A stretch of DNA of 64,000 bases from contig NZ_AP028669.1 of assembly GCF_041154485.1 (NCBI RefSeq), forward strand, positions 3,286,001 through 3,350,000, written 5' to 3'. Position numbers and translations under genes: made by a program. Below, piece by piece: positions 51,851-62,132 of this stretch. The notes beneath the pieces were generated by a model that worked only from the letters and a program-made list of their open reading frames with translations, ran no database searches and was not told the DNA's origin. This stretch comes from Variovorax sp. V93 (GTDB lineage: Bacteria; Pseudomonadota; Gammaproteobacteria; Burkholderiales; Burkholderiaceae_C). Position 1 is the first letter of the stretch; each line of letters begins with the position of its first letter.

Positions 51851-52735
51851 TCAACCTGCGTATTTTTTCTCTAGCTCGTCGAGCGCGGGCTTGCCGACGA
51901 GGCGCTGCCGTTCGGCAAACGAAGCCACGAGCGATGGGTCTTCGTCGAGGCGGCGAGTATCGCGCAACACGGTCAATGCACGTTGCATGCCAGCCACTGC
52001 GCCCTGCAACGCGGCATTGGCGTACAGCACCAGTCCATAGCCGAGCGCGCCCAGTTCTTCGGCGCCGAAGGTGGGCGTCTTGCCGCCGATCACCATGTTC
52101 ATGAGCTGCGGCTTGTCCAGAAGCCGCGGCATGGCGCGCACTTCGTCGGCCGAGGTCACGGCCTCGACGAACAGGATGTCGGCACCGGCCTCGCTGAACT
52201 GCTGCGCACGTTCGATGGCCGCCTCGAAGCCGTGCACGCCCGCCGCGTCGGTGCGGGCCATGACGAGCATGCCGGCGTCGGTGCGCGCATCGACCGCGGC
52301 CTTGATCTTGCCCAGCATCTCTGCGGTGTCGATCACCGCCTTGCCGGCGAAATGGCCGCAGCGCTTGGGGCTGACCTGGTCCTCGAGCTGGATGCAGTCG
52401 GCCCCCGCGCGCTCGAGCACGCGCACCGCATGCCGCACGTTGAGCGCGTTGCCGAAGCCGGTGTCGGCATCGACCAGCAGCGGCAGGTTCACCGCATCGC
52501 GGATGCGCGCGGTGTGCTCGGCGATGTCGTGCAGGCCCATGAAGGCCTGGTCGGGCAGGCCGAAGTGCATGTTGGTGACGCCGGCACCGGTGACGTAGAT
52601 GGCCTCGAAGCCCAGGTCCTCGATCACGCGGGCCGACAGCGCATTGAACGCGCCCGGCACCAGCACGCCGCGGCGCGCCTCGGCCAGGCGGCGCAGGGTC
52701 TTCTTCGGCGACTCGTTGTCTTGGGTCATGGTCAT
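51851..52735 (-). CDS. prpB: Isocitrate lyase / PEP mutase superfamily enzyme, PrpB-like
   Basis: 294 residues. Probably 2-methylisocitrate lyase, cleaving to pyruvate and succinate, or a related oxaloacetate-decarboxylase type. [32 protein letters not shown] (metal site), [15 protein letters not shown] with the catalytic Cys and [11 protein letters not shown] are the superfamily motifs. It is not a close match to canonical PrpB, so the label is from context. Overlaps the prpD stop by 4 bases. Confidence 0.78.
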   Translation of the reverse strand: MTMTQDNESPKKTLRRLAEARRGVLVPGAFNALSARVIEDLGFEAIYVTGAGVTNMHFGLPDQAFMGLHDIAEHTARIRDAVNLPLLVDADTGFGNALNVRHAVRVLERAGADCIQLEDQVSPKRCGHFAGKAVIDTAEMLGKIKAAVDARTDAGMLVMARTDAAGVHGFEAAIERAQQFSEAGADILFVEAVTSADEVRAMPRLLDKPQLMNMVIGGKTPTFGAEELGALGYGLVLYANAALQGAVAGMQRALTVLRDTRRLDEDPSLVASFAERQRLVGKPALDELEKKYAG

Positions 52736-54186
52736 GCGGCGTACAGATCCACGTACTCGTGCACCGGCATGGCCTCGAGCTTCCTCGCATCGAGCGACAC
52801 GCCGAGGATGGCCTCTTGCTGCTTCTGCGCGAAGCGGCGCGCCAGGTTGGTACGGAACTTGGCTTCGAGCAGCGGAATGCCTTCGGCGCGGCGGCGCTTG
52901 TGGCCGATCGGGTATTCGACCGCGACCTCCGCAAAGCTGGTGCCGTCCTTGAACTCCACGGTCAGCGCATTGGCGATGCTGCGCTTCTCGGGGTCGTGAT
53001 AGTCGGCCGTGAAGCGCGGGTCTTCCACGCACACGATCTTGTCGCGCAGCGCATCGATGCGCGGGTCGCTCGCCACGCCGTCCTCGTAGTCGGCGGCGGT
53101 GAGACGCCCGAAGATCATGGGCACCGCCACCATGTACTGGATGCAGTGGTCGCGGTCGGCCGGGTTGGCGAGCGGCCCCTTCTTGTCGATGATGCGGATG
53201 CAGGCCTCGTGCGTGCGGATGCTCACCTTCCGGATGTCGTCCACCGTCTTGCCGGACTGCTGCAGCTGCGCATGCAGCGCCATGCCCGCCTCCACCGCCG
53301 TCTGGCTGTGGAACTCGGCGGGAAAGCTGATCTTGAACAGCACGTTCTCCATCACGTAGCTGCCGTACGGGCGCTGGAACTTGAACGGCTGGCCCTTGAA
53401 CAGCACGTCGTAGAAGCCCCAGGTCTTCGCGGTGAGCACGCTCGGGTAGCCCATCTCGCCGGTCTTGGCGATGAGCGCGAGCCGCACCGCGCGGCTCGTG
53501 GCGTCGCCCGCGGCCCAGCTCTTTCGGCTGCCGGTGTTGGGCGCATGGCGGTAGGTGCGCAGGCTCTGCCCGTCGACCCATGCGAGCGACACGGCATTGA
53601 CGATCTCGTCGCGCGACAGCCCCATCAGGCGCGCCACCACTGCAGTGGAGGCCACCTTCACCAGAACCACATGGTCGAGCCCCACCTTGTTGAACGAATT
53701 CTCCAGTGCCAGGCAGCCCTGGATCTCGTGCGCCTGGATCATGGCGGTAAGCACGTCGCGCATCACGAGCGGCTGGCGCCCCACGGCCACCGCATTGCGG
53801 CTGAGCCAGTCGGCCGTGGCCAGGATGCCGCCGAGGTTGTCGCTCGGATGGCCCCACTCGGCCGCGAGCCAGGTGTCGTTGAAGTCGAGCCAGCGGATCA
53901 TCGTGCCGATATTGAAGGCGGCCTGGATGGGGTCGAGCTGGTACGGCGTGCCGGGCACCTTCGCGCCATGCGGCACCACCGTGCCCGGCACGACCGGGCC
54001 GAGCAGCTTGGTACAGGCCGGGTATTCGAGCGCCTCGAGGCCGCAGCCGAGCGTGTCGATCAGGCAGTGGCGCGCGGTCTCGTAAGCCAGCGCGCTCGTG
54101 ATCTGCTGGTGGGCAAGCACGTAGTCGACGATGTCGACCAGCACCTGGTCGGGTTCGGGGCGGACGTTGCTGATGTGAGCTGACAT
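52732..54186 (-). CDS. prpD: 2-Methylcitrate dehydratase (MmgE/PrpD family)
   Basis: 484 residues. Removes water from 2-methylcitrate in propionate catabolism. The MmgE/PrpD fold is visible: [46 protein letters not shown], and [25 protein letters not shown] active-site blocks. Located between prpC (34 bases upstream) and a prpB-like gene that overlaps it, consistent with the methylcitrate cycle. No acnD/prpF genes are present, so this is the classic PrpD type. Confidence 0.92.
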   Translation of the reverse strand: MSAHISNVRPEPDQVLVDIVDYVLAHQQITSALAYETARHCLIDTLGCGLEALEYPACTKLLGPVVPGTVVPHGAKVPGTPYQLDPIQAAFNIGTMIRWLDFNDTWLAAEWGHPSDNLGGILATADWLSRNAVAVGRQPLVMRDVLTAMIQAHEIQGCLALENSFNKVGLDHVVLVKVASTAVVARLMGLSRDEIVNAVSLAWVDGQSLRTYRHAPNTGSRKSWAAGDATSRAVRLALIAKTGEMGYPSVLTAKTWGFYDVLFKGQPFKFQRPYGSYVMENVLFKISFPAEFHSQTAVEAGMALHAQLQQSGKTVDDIRKVSIRTHEACIRIIDKKGPLANPADRDHCIQYMVAVPMIFGRLTAADYEDGVASDPRIDALRDKIVCVEDPRFTADYHDPEKRSIANALTVEFKDGTSFAEVAVEYPIGHKRRRAEGIPLLEAKFRTNLARRFAQKQQEAILGVSLDARKLEAMPVHEYVDLYAA

Positions 54187-54220
54187 GATTTTTCTGTGGC
54201 GGTAAACGGGACGGGTGCTT

Positions 54221-55387
54221 TCAGCGGCGATCGGAGATGGGCACGAAGATCAGGTCTTCGGGCCCGGTGTAGTTGGCGCTGGGCCGGATGATCTTGTTGT
54301 CCTGCCGCTGCTCGATGATGTGCGCGGCCCAGCCGCTGGTGCGCGCAATCACGAAGAGCGGCGTGAACATGGCCGTCGGCACGCCGAGCATGTGGTAGCT
54401 CACGGCGCTGAACCAGTCGAGATTCGGGAACATCTTCTTCGCATCCCACATCACGCCTTCGATGCGTTCGGCGATGTCGTACATGCGCGTGGACCCGGCC
54501 TCGTCGGAGAGCTGCTTCGCGACCCGCTTGATGACCGCATTGCGCGGGTCCGACACGGTATAGACCGGGTGGCCGAAGCCGATCACGACTTCCTTCGTTT
54601 CCACGCGGCGGCGGATGTCGGCCTCGGCTTCATCGGGCGTGTCGTAGCGCTTCTGGATCTCGAAGGCCACCTCGTTGGCGCCGCCGTGCTTGGGACCGCG
54701 CAGCGCGCCGATGGCCCCGGTGATGGCCGAATACACGTCGGAGCCCGTGCCCGCCACCACGCGCGCAGTGAAAGTCGAGGCGTTGAACTCGTGCTCGGCA
54801 TAGAGATTGAGCGAGGTGTGCATCGCCCGCTCCCAGCTCGCCGATGGCGCGCGGCCATGCAGCAGGTGCAGGAAGTGCGCGCCGATCGAGTCGTCGTCGG
54901 TCTCGACCTCGATGCGCCGGCCCTGCGTGGACCAGTGATACCAGTAGAGCAGCATCGAGCCGAGCGACGCCATCAACCGGTCGGCGATGTCGCGTGCGCC
55001 CGGCAGCGAATGGTCGTCCTTCTCGGGCAGCACGCAGCCGAGCGCCGAGACGCCGGTGCGCATCACGTCCATCGGATGGGCGCTGGCGGGCAGGCGCTCC
55101 AGCGCCTCCTTCACGCTCGCGGGCAGGCCACGCATGGCCTTCAGGCGGCTCTTGTAGGCGCGCAGCTCCGACGCGCTGGGCAGCTTGCCGTGCACCAGCA
55201 GGTGTGCGATTTCCTCGAACTCGCAGACATCGGCAATGTCGAGGATGTCGTAGCCGCGGTAGTGCAGGTCATTGCCGGTGCGCCCCACGGTGCACAGCGC
55301 GGTGTTGCCCGCGGCGACGCCCGAAAGCGCGACGGATTTCTTCGGCTTGAAGCCGGCGGCGGGCGGGTTCTCCGTGGCCAGTGTCAT
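54221..55387 (-). CDS. prpC: 2-Methylcitrate synthase
   Basis: 388 residues. Condenses propionyl-CoA with oxaloacetate. The catalytic citrate-synthase motifs are present: [23 protein letters not shown] (His), [12 protein letters not shown] (His) and [25 protein letters not shown] C-terminal block (here WFSAVSYHM). Length and the [13 protein letters not shown] start fit PrpC rather than GltA. Its ATG overlaps the stop of the thioesterase gene by 4 bases. Confidence 0.93.
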   Translation of the reverse strand: MTLATENPPAAGFKPKKSVALSGVAAGNTALCTVGRTGNDLHYRGYDILDIADVCEFEEIAHLLVHGKLPSASELRAYKSRLKAMRGLPASVKEALERLPASAHPMDVMRTGVSALGCVLPEKDDHSLPGARDIADRLMASLGSMLLYWYHWSTQGRRIEVETDDDSIGAHFLHLLHGRAPSASWERAMHTSLNLYAEHEFNASTFTARVVAGTGSDVYSAITGAIGALRGPKHGGANEVAFEIQKRYDTPDEAEADIRRRVETKEVVIGFGHPVYTVSDPRNAVIKRVAKQLSDEAGSTRMYDIAERIEGVMWDAKKMFPNLDWFSAVSYHMLGVPTAMFTPLFVIARTSGWAAHIIEQRQDNKIIRPSANYTGPEDLIFVPISDRR

Positions 55388-55797
55388 ACGGTCTCCTCGA
55401 ATGTTTCTTCATGAAGGCGCGGCGTATTCGCCAGCCGCACCGGTCGTCCGGCGGCATCCACCGCCACCATCTCGAATTCGCCGTCAAGCACACGCACGAG
55501 CGCCTCGGTGGCCACGTCCTGCACGCTGCCGGCCACGCGCACGGTGAGCGAGCTGCGGCCCACGCGCGACACCTGCGTGTCGAGCACGAGCGTGCTGCCC
55601 AGCCGCACCGGCGCATGGAACAGCACCTCGCCGCAGCGTGCCATCACCACGTCGCCGCGCACGAAGCTGCGGCCCGACAGGAACGCCGCCTTCGACAGCA
55701 GCTGCAGCGCCTGCCCGCCGAACAAGGTGCCGTAGTGGTTGGTGTGTTCCGGAAACACCACCTCGATCAAACGGACAGTGCCGCGTGCGTTTTGCAT
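55384..55797 (-). CDS. Acyl-CoA thioesterase (hot-dog fold)
   Basis: 137 residues. YciA/acyl-CoA hydrolase-type hot-dog protein: [20 protein letters not shown] carries the conserved Asn and His and the GQ helix; [13 protein letters not shown] (here [12 protein letters not shown]) follows. ATG 55797 is chosen; an upstream in-frame ATG would extend into the operator repeats. First gene of the methylcitrate operon. It may drain excess propionyl-CoA or other short acyl-CoA. Confidence 0.87.
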   Translation of the reverse strand: MQNARGTVRLIEVVFPEHTNHYGTLFGGQALQLLSKAAFLSGRSFVRGDVVMARCGEVLFHAPVRLGSTLVLDTQVSRVGRSSLTVRVAGSVQDVATEALVRVLDGEFEMVAVDAAGRPVRLANTPRLHEETFEETV

Positions 55798-55798
55798 G

Positions 55799-55890
55799 AT
55801 TCGCAATTTACGCAACATCGTGCCCATAATGAAGACCTGAATTGGCGAATGATTGCGAACGGATCGCCATCGATTTGCGAATGTTGCGAA
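55799..55890. promoter_or_regulatory. Repeated TTGCGAA operators between prp operon and its regulator
   Basis: TTCGCAA (55800-55806) and TTGCGAA at 55853-55859, 55875-55881 and 55884-55890, plus a near copy GGCGAATG at 55844-55851, lie in the 106-base divergent region. The known PrpR/RamB class of this regulator family binds TTTGCAAA-like elements, so these are probable binding sites for the adjoining regulator. Confidence 0.65.
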
Positions 55891-55903
55891 GAACGGATCA
55901 ACG

Positions 55904-57415
55904 ATGAAGAAGACCTTCATGGGCGTGCGGCTCCGAAGCCTGCGCGAGGAGCGCGGCCTGAGCCAGCTCGCGCTGGCGCAGCAGCTCGGCCTGTCGCCCA
56001 GCTACCTGAACCAGATCGAGCAGAACCAGCGGCCGCTCACCGTGCCGGTGCTGCTGCGCCTGCACGCCACACTGGGTGTCGACATCCAGGCCTTCTCGGA
56101 AGACGAAGAGGCGCGGCTCGTCGCCAGCCTGCGCGAGGCGCTGGCCGACAACGCGGGCGGCGATGCGGTCGCGCTCGCCGAGCTGCGCGAAGTGGCCACG
56201 CAGATGCCGGCCGTGGGCCGCGCGCTGGTGGCACTGCATCAGCGGCACCGCGATGCCATGGAGCGGCTCGAAGCGCTGGCCGCCGAGCTCGGCGACGGCC
56301 GCGGTGATCTCGCACGCATGCCGCAGGCGCGGCCGATGCCTTTCGAGGAGGTGCGCGACTTCTTCTTTGCACACCAGAACCACATCGCCCCGCTCGACGA
56401 CGCCGCCGAGGCTTTCTCCGCGCAATGGCGGCTGCGCGAAGGCAATCCGGGCGACCGGCTCGCGCATCGCCTGCTCGACGCGCATGGCGTGCAAGTGATT
56501 CCGGCGGAGGATGACGAGGGCGGCGCGCAACGCCGCTTCGACCCGGCCACGCGCGTACTGCGGCTTTCGCGCTACCTGGAGCCGGGCCAGCACGCCTTCC
56601 AGCTCGCGACGCAGCTCGCGTTCCTCGAACTCAGCGGCATGATCGACCAGCTCGTGGCCGAGGCGCCGCTGTCGAGCGACACCGCGCGTTCGCTGGCGCG
56701 CATCGGCCTGGCCAACTACTTCGCTGCCGCGTTGTTGCTGCCCTACGGCATCTTTCTTGAAGCGGCCGAGCAGCTGCGCTACGACATCGACCAGCTCGCA
56801 CGGCGCTTCGGCGTGGGCTTCGAGACCATCTGCCATCGCCTGAGCTCGCTGCAGCGGCCCGAGGCGCGCGGCGTGCCCTTCTTCCTGATCCGCGTCGACC
56901 GGGCGGGCAACATCTCGAAGCGGCAGTCGGCCACGCACTTCCACTTCTCGAAGACCGGCGGCACCTGCCCGCTGTGGAACGTGTACGAGGCCTTCGCGCA
57001 GCCCGGCCGCGTGCTGACGCAGCTCGCGCGCATGCCCGACGGCCGCGCCTACCTCTGGATCGCGCGCACGGTGTCGCACGGCTACCGAGGCTATGGTTCG
57101 CCCAACAAGACCTTTTCCATCGGGCTGGGCTGCGACATCAGCCATGCCACGCGGCTGGTCTATTCCAAGGGCATGGACCTGCGCGATCCCGAGGTACCGA
57201 CGCCCATCGGCGCGGGCTGCAAGGTGTGCGAGCGCGAAGCCTGTCCGCAGCGCGCCTTTCCGTTCGTGGGGCGCCCGCTCGACGTGGACGAGAACCAGAG
57301 CCGCTTCATGCCCTATGCCGCGGCGCCCGACAGGTACGCCACTGCGCGCACCGCCGTCAGGAACGCGGCTAGCCGCGCACCAGCGTCCGGATCGCCACGG
57401 CGCCGCTCCCCTTGA
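55904..57415 (+). CDS. ScfR/PrpR-type XRE regulator of short-chain fatty acid (propionate) catabolism
   Basis: 503 residues. N-terminal XRE helix-turn-helix (RLRSLREERGLSQ, LAQQLGLSPSYLNQIEQNQR), a central IrrE/ImmA-like domain (DRLAHRLLDAHGVQVIP, ...), and a C-terminal ShortScfR domain ending in GCKVCEREACPQR. That Cys-x2-Cys-x4-Cys matches the 4Fe-4S site described for the Mycobacterium PrpR, and CoA-ester binding is known in the family. Divergent from the thioesterase-prpC-prpD-prpB operon, its likely target. The last 47 bases overlap the convergent gene at 57369. Confidence 0.9.
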   Translation: MKKTFMGVRLRSLREERGLSQLALAQQLGLSPSYLNQIEQNQRPLTVPVLLRLHATLGVDIQAFSEDEEARLVASLREALADNAGGDAVALAELREVATQMPAVGRALVALHQRHRDAMERLEALAAELGDGRGDLARMPQARPMPFEEVRDFFFAHQNHIAPLDDAAEAFSAQWRLREGNPGDRLAHRLLDAHGVQVIPAEDDEGGAQRRFDPATRVLRLSRYLEPGQHAFQLATQLAFLELSGMIDQLVAEAPLSSDTARSLARIGLANYFAAALLLPYGIFLEAAEQLRYDIDQLARRFGVGFETICHRLSSLQRPEARGVPFFLIRVDRAGNISKRQSATHFHFSKTGGTCPLWNVYEAFAQPGRVLTQLARMPDGRAYLWIARTVSHGYRGYGSPNKTFSIGLGCDISHATRLVYSKGMDLRDPEVPTPIGAGCKVCEREACPQRAFPFVGRPLDVDENQSRFMPYAAAPDRYATARTAVRNAASRAPASGSPRRRSP

Positions 57416-58247
57416 CCTCGGCGCGGTAGCTGCCCACCAGCGCTTCGCGCTCGGCCGCGGCCTGCGGGTCGTTGCGCCAGGCCAGCAAGGCGGCCACGTC
57501 CGCATCCGGCAGGGCCGCGAGCAGCGCCTGCGTGACCTGTCTCTCGAACTCGCGCGCCACCGTCAGCAGGTTGCGCGGGCGCGGCGAGGTGATGCCGCGC
57601 GACCACAGCGTGTCGACGGCCATGTCGAGCGTGCGGTCCGGCAGCGAAGTGAACTGGCCGGCGTTGCCGCGCGCCAGTTGCTTGACGACCGAGCTCAGCA
57701 GCAGCTGGCTCGAGAAATCGACCTCGCGCAGGTCGGCCACGGCCATGCGCTCGAGCAGTTCCGTGCGCGCGGGATCGGCCGGCTTCGCGCGTTCGCGGTT
57801 GAAGAACGCCTGCTTGCCTGCGTCGTCCATGGCAGCGTAGTCGGCGCGCAGCTTCGAGAAGCGGGCCACCGCGGCCTGCACCTGCGCATTCGGTGCCGCG
57901 CCGCCCTTGCCGGCAGCGGCCACTTCCTGCTGGATGGCAGCGACGGAGGCGGCCACGTCGAAGGACCGCGCAGCGGCCGCGTCCAGCGCCTGGAGCGCCT
58001 TGCCGGCAATGGCCTGGTCGGCAGGCTCGAGCAACTGGTGCGCGTCGCGCGATACCGCCCCCGGCGTATAGGCCGCCTGGTAGCGCGCCTGTACGCCCTC
58101 GAACTGCAGCAGGGCCTGGGCGCGGTCTTGCGCCCAGCCCACGACGGGTGCGAACAACAGCGACAGCAGGAGAAAAAAAGGCGCGAGAAGAAGACGTCTC
58201 GGTGAAACTGGAATGGCAAGCATGGCGCCATTATTGGCGCCCCGCAT
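57369..58247 (-). CDS. Secreted hypothetical protein
   Basis: 292 residues. The signal peptide is centred on [22 protein letters not shown]; two start codons (58247 and 58223) are possible, the first having a better AAGGG ribosome-binding site. The mature part is helical ([42 protein letters not shown]) without Cys. Function unknown, likely periplasmic. Converges on and overlaps the regulator gene by 47 bases; the metE stop is 15 bases upstream of its start codon. Confidence 0.78.
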   Translation of the reverse strand: MRGANNGAMLAIPVSPRRLLLAPFFLLLSLLFAPVVGWAQDRAQALLQFEGVQARYQAAYTPGAVSRDAHQLLEPADQAIAGKALQALDAAAARSFDVAASVAAIQQEVAAAGKGGAAPNAQVQAAVARFSKLRADYAAMDDAGKQAFFNRERAKPADPARTELLERMAVADLREVDFSSQLLLSSVVKQLARGNAGQFTSLPDRTLDMAVDTLWSRGITSPRPRNLLTVAREFERQVTQALLAALPDADVAALLAWRNDPQAAAEREALVGSYRAEVKGSGAVAIRTLVRG

Positions 58248-58262
58248 GATCGCCCTTCTGCT

Positions 58263-60608
58263 TCAGGCCGCTGCCAGTTCCCTGCGCAGCAGCTTCGCCG
58301 CCGCAACCATGTTCGACAGCGCGGCCTCGGTCTCGGGCCAGCCGCGGGTCTTCAGGCCGCAGTCGGGGTTGATCCACAGGTTCTCGAGCGGCACCACGCC
58401 GGCCGCCTTGCGCATCAGGCGCACGATCTCGTCCACCGAGGGCACCCGCGGCGAATGGATGTCGTACACGCCGGGGCCGATCTCGTTCGGGTAGCGGAAG
58501 CCCCCCGCATTGTTCTCGCCGCCGAAGCCCCGCAGCAGCTCCATGTCGGAGCGGCTGGTCTCGATGGTGATCACGTCGGCATCCATGGCCGCGATTTCCG
58601 GCAGGATGTCGTTGAATTCCGAATAGCACATGTGGGTGTGGACCTGCGTCTCGTCGCGCACGCCCGAAGCGCTGATGCGGAAGGCGCGCGTGGCCGACTT
58701 CAGGTAGGCCGGCCAGCCGGCGCGGCGCAGCGGCAGGCCTTCGCGGATCGCGGGCTCGTCGATCTGGATGATGCCGATGCCGGCGCCCTCGAGGTCCACC
58801 ACCTCGTCGCGGATGGCCCAGGCGATCTGCTCGCAGGTGGTGCTGCGGGGCTGGTCGTTGCGCACGAAGGACCATTGCAGGATGGTGACGGGACCGGTCA
58901 GCATGCCCTTCATCGGCAGCTTGGTGAGGCTCTGCGCATAGGCGGTCCATTCGACCGTCATCGGCGCAGGGCGCGCCACGTCGCCGAAGATGACCGGCGG
59001 CTTGACGCAGCGCGAGCCGTACGACTGCACCCAGCCGTTGGCGGTGAAGGCGAAACCGTCGAGCTGTTCGCCGAAGTACTCGACCATGTCGTTGCGCTCG
59101 GCCTCGCCATGCACCAGCACGTCGATGCCCAGCGCTTCCTGCTTGCGCACGGCCAGTGCGATTTCGGCGCGCATCTTCTCGCGGTAGCCTGCCGCATCGA
59201 GCTCGCCGCGCTTGAAGGCGGCACGCGCGGCGCGGATCTCCCTGGTCTGCGGGAACGAGCCGATGGTGGTGGTAGGCAGCGCGGGCAATGCGAAGCGCGC
59301 GCGCTGCACCCGCTGCCGCTGGCCGAACGGGGATGCGCGCTGGTCGTCGCCGGCCACGCTGCGGGCGAGCCGCAGCGCCACGTCGGCGCGGTGCACGCGC
59401 GGGCTGCTGCGCCTTGCGGCCACCGCGGCGCGCGCGGCTTCGAGTTCTTGCGCGACCGAGTCCTCGCGGCCGTCGAGCACGGCGCGCAGCACGCGCAGTT
59501 CGCCGAGCTTTTCGACGGCGAAGGCGAGCCATGACTTGAGCTCCGCATCGAGCTTGTCTTCCGCAGCCAGGCTGAACGGCACGTGCAGCAGCGAGCACGA
59601 TGGCGCGATCCAGAGTTCGCCGCGCCGCTTGTCGATCACCGGGCGCAGCGTGGCGAGCGCGGCGTCGAGGTCGGTGCGCCAGATGTTGCGACCGTCGACG
59701 ATGCCGATCGACAGCACCTTGTGCGTGGCAAGCCAGTCGGCCACGCCCGTCAGCTCCTGCGGCGCGCGCACGGCGTCCACGTGCAGGCCGGCCACCGGCA
59801 GCTGGCAGGCGAGGCGCAGGTTGTCCGACAGCGGCGAGAAGTAGGTGGCCAGCAGCAGCTTCGGCGCACTGCGGGCCAGTTGCCAGTAGGCGCGCTCGAA
59901 GGCATTGCGCCAGGCATCGGGCAGGTCGAGCCCCAGGATGGGCTCGTCGATCTGCACCCATTCCACGCCCTGCTGCTTGAGCCGGTTCAGCACCTGTTCG
60001 TACACGGGCAGCAATGCATCGAGCAGCGACAGACGGTCGAAGCCCGCCTGCTTCTCCTTGCCGAGGTACAGGAAACTCAGCGGCCCGAGCAGCACGGCCT
60101 TGACCGCATGGCCGGCCTGCTGCGCCTGCGCCACCTCGTCGAAGAGCCGCGTCGAGGCCAGCCTGAACTGCGTGGCCGCGGTGAACTCGGGCACGAGGTA
60201 GTGGTAGTTGGTGTCGAACCACTTGGTCATTTCCAAGGCGAAAGTGCCCTCGGCGCCGTGGCTGCAGCCGGCCTGGTGCACATGGCCGGCCTCGTCTTCC
60301 ACGCCGCGCGCCATCTTGAAATAGCGCGACAGCTCGGGCTCGTCGCCTTTGAAGCCGAAGCGCGCCGGCTCGCAGCCGAAGAGCTGGATGTGGTTGGCCA
60401 CGTGGTCATAGCAGGCGAAGTCGCCGACGGTGACGTAGTCGAGCCCCGCGTCGCGCTGGGCCTGCCAGTGGCGCGCGCGCAGCTGTTCGCCAGCTTCTTC
60501 CAGCGCGGCGCGGTCGATCTCGCCGCGCCAGTGCTTTTCGAGGGCGAACTTGAGTTCCCGGTGGGCGCCCATGCGCGGAAAGCCGAGGATGTGGGTACGG
60601 GTGGTCAT
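58263..60608 (-). CDS. metE: Cobalamin-independent methionine synthase
   Basis: 781 residues. Transfers methyl from 5-methyltetrahydropteroyl-triglutamate to homocysteine. N-domain begins [14 protein letters not shown]; the catalytic C-domain has zinc ligands in THMCYSEF (His, Cys) and the final Cys in [24 protein letters not shown] is the homocysteine-binding start of the C-domain. ATG 60608 gives the usual start. Divergent from metR, its activator. Expression should depend on MetR and homocysteine. No cobalamin riboswitch is seen in the 100-base gap. Confidence 0.96.
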   Translation of the reverse strand: MTTRTHILGFPRMGAHRELKFALEKHWRGEIDRAALEEAGEQLRARHWQAQRDAGLDYVTVGDFACYDHVANHIQLFGCEPARFGFKGDEPELSRYFKMARGVEDEAGHVHQAGCSHGAEGTFALEMTKWFDTNYHYLVPEFTAATQFRLASTRLFDEVAQAQQAGHAVKAVLLGPLSFLYLGKEKQAGFDRLSLLDALLPVYEQVLNRLKQQGVEWVQIDEPILGLDLPDAWRNAFERAYWQLARSAPKLLLATYFSPLSDNLRLACQLPVAGLHVDAVRAPQELTGVADWLATHKVLSIGIVDGRNIWRTDLDAALATLRPVIDKRRGELWIAPSCSLLHVPFSLAAEDKLDAELKSWLAFAVEKLGELRVLRAVLDGREDSVAQELEAARAAVAARRSSPRVHRADVALRLARSVAGDDQRASPFGQRQRVQRARFALPALPTTTIGSFPQTREIRAARAAFKRGELDAAGYREKMRAEIALAVRKQEALGIDVLVHGEAERNDMVEYFGEQLDGFAFTANGWVQSYGSRCVKPPVIFGDVARPAPMTVEWTAYAQSLTKLPMKGMLTGPVTILQWSFVRNDQPRSTTCEQIAWAIRDEVVDLEGAGIGIIQIDEPAIREGLPLRRAGWPAYLKSATRAFRISASGVRDETQVHTHMCYSEFNDILPEIAAMDADVITIETSRSDMELLRGFGGENNAGGFRYPNEIGPGVYDIHSPRVPSVDEIVRLMRKAAGVVPLENLWINPDCGLKTRGWPETEAALSNMVAAAKLLRRELAAA

Positions 60609-60698
60609 TGCAGATATTCCGGTCGCTGGATCTTTGAGAATCGGCAATGGTCGGGCTTTGGGGCATATGATTCAAACGAAACCTTTTGCCCATTCGCT

Positions 60699-60711
60699 TG
60701 AAAATCATTCA
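60699..60711. promoter_or_regulatory. MetR box over the metR start codon
   Basis: TGAA-AATCA-TTCA matches the published MetR consensus TGAA-N5-TTCA. It covers the A of the metR ATG and lies 91-103 bases from the metE ATG, so it could serve both activation of metE and autorepression of metR. Confidence 0.7.
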
Positions 60712-61637
60712 TGTTGCAGTCGATCCTCGAGATACGCCACCTGCGCACGCTCGTTGCGCTGCGCGACACCGGCAGCCTGGTGCGCGCGGCGCAATTGCTG
60801 AACCTCACGCAGTCGGCGCTGTCGCACCAGATCAAGCTGCTCGAAGACCGCTACGGCGCGCAGCTCTTCGAGCGCAAGTCGGTGCCGCCGCAGTTCAGCA
60901 CCACCGGGCTGCGGCTCTTGCAGCTGGCCGATGCCGCGCTGCCGCTGGTCGAAGAAGCCGAGCGCGACGTGGCGCGGCTGGCGCTGGGCCGCAGCGGGCA
61001 GCTGCGCATCGTGGTCGAGTGCCACACCTGCTTCGACTGGCTGATGCCGGCCATGGATGCCTTCCGCCAGCGCTGGCCGGAGATCGAGCTGGACATCGTC
61101 TCGGGCTTTCATCCCGACCCGATCGCGCTGGTGATGCAGAACCGCGCCGAGGTGGCGATCGTCTCCGAGCAGGACCCCGACGAGACCGTGGACTACCACG
61201 CGCTGTTCCGCTTCGAGATCGTGGCGCTGCTCGCCAACGACCATGCGCTCGCGGCCAAGGCGCATCTCACGGCGCGCCACTTTGCCGACCAGACGCTCAT
61301 CACCTACCCCGTGCCCGACGAGATGCTCGACATCGTGCGCCAGGTGCTGGCGCCGGCCGGCGTGGCGCCTGCGCACCGCCGCACGACCGAGCTCACGGTG
61401 GCGATGCTGCAGCTGGTGGCGAGCGGCCGCGGCGTGGCCACCCTGCCGCTGTGGGCGGTGCAGAACTACCTGGACCGCGGCTATGTCACGGCCCGGCGCG
61501 TGGGCGCCCGGGGCCTCACGGGGCGGCTCTACATGGCCTGCACGCAGGGCACGTCCGGCCAGCCGTGGCTGGCGGACTTCGTGCGCATCACGCGCGAGAG
61601 CTGCTTCAAGAGCCTGCCGGGCATCGAGCTGCTCTGA
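60711..61637 (+). CDS. metR: LysR family regulator MetR
   Basis: 308 residues. LysR winged helix (ILEIRHLRTLVALRDTGSL, NLTQSALSHQIKLLEDRYG) and effector domain; MetR-specific blocks are ECHTCFDWLMPAMDAFR and LPLWAVQNYLDRGYV. Divergent from metE with a MetR box between them. Binds homocysteine as coeffector and activates metE in known systems. Confidence 0.95.
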   Translation: MLQSILEIRHLRTLVALRDTGSLVRAAQLLNLTQSALSHQIKLLEDRYGAQLFERKSVPPQFSTTGLRLLQLADAALPLVEEAERDVARLALGRSGQLRIVVECHTCFDWLMPAMDAFRQRWPEIELDIVSGFHPDPIALVMQNRAEVAIVSEQDPDETVDYHALFRFEIVALLANDHALAAKAHLTARHFADQTLITYPVPDEMLDIVRQVLAPAGVAPAHRRTTELTVAMLQLVASGRGVATLPLWAVQNYLDRGYVTARRVGARGLTGRLYMACTQGTSGQPWLADFVRITRESCFKSLPGIELL

Positions 61638-61691
61638 CGCGGCCCTGCAGCAGAATCATGGCCATCGATTCGACAACAGGATGAGCTTCCC

Positions 61692-62132
61692 ATGGCACTG
61701 ACGAAGAAGGGCAGGTACTGGTATGGCAGCGGCCCGGACGACACCCGAGCCGAACTGCTGCGCTACAGCAAGGCCAACGCCTGTCCGGCGACCCGGTTCG
61801 CGGAATCGGTGTGCGCCTGCGGCCACCGCGCGTTCAGGCTCGAGACCGACGAAGACGCAGGTGCCGCACGGCGCACCTGCCTGGCCTGCGGCACGGTTCA
61901 GCTGATGGGCGACAGCGCGGAGTTTGCGGACGAGGCCGAGTTCGGCGGCCATGAATGCGTCTGCGCGGCCGAGAGCTTCGAGCTGCTGTCGGGCGTCGCG
62001 CTCTACAGCGACAGCAGCGACGTGCGCTGGTACTACCTGGGCTGCCGCTGCACCGCGTGCAATCTCGTGGGCGTATTTGCCGACTGGAAGTGCGAAGCCG
62101 GCGACGCCGAGGCCTTTCTTGCCGCGGTCTGA
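61692..62132 (+). CDS. Hypothetical zinc-ribbon protein
   Basis: 146 residues. Cysteines are grouped as CACGH (about residues 40-44), CLACG (about 63-67) and GCRCTACN (about 116-123), suggesting one or two zinc ribbons. Starts MALTKKGRYWYG with AGGA upstream. No enzymatic motif is seen. Its 3' end overlaps the antisense 3' end of the LysR gene by about 100 bases. It follows metR by 54 bases and might be co-transcribed with it. Confidence 0.75.
   Translation: MALTKKGRYWYGSGPDDTRAELLRYSKANACPATRFAESVCACGHRAFRLETDEDAGAARRTCLACGTVQLMGDSAEFADEAEFGGHECVCAAESFELLSGVALYSDSSDVRWYYLGCRCTACNLVGVFADWKCEAGDAEAFLAAV

Noticed and set aside
60609..60710. Cobalamin riboswitch upstream of metE
   Set aside because: The 102-base gap is too short and lacks a B12-box-like element; MetR control explains the region.
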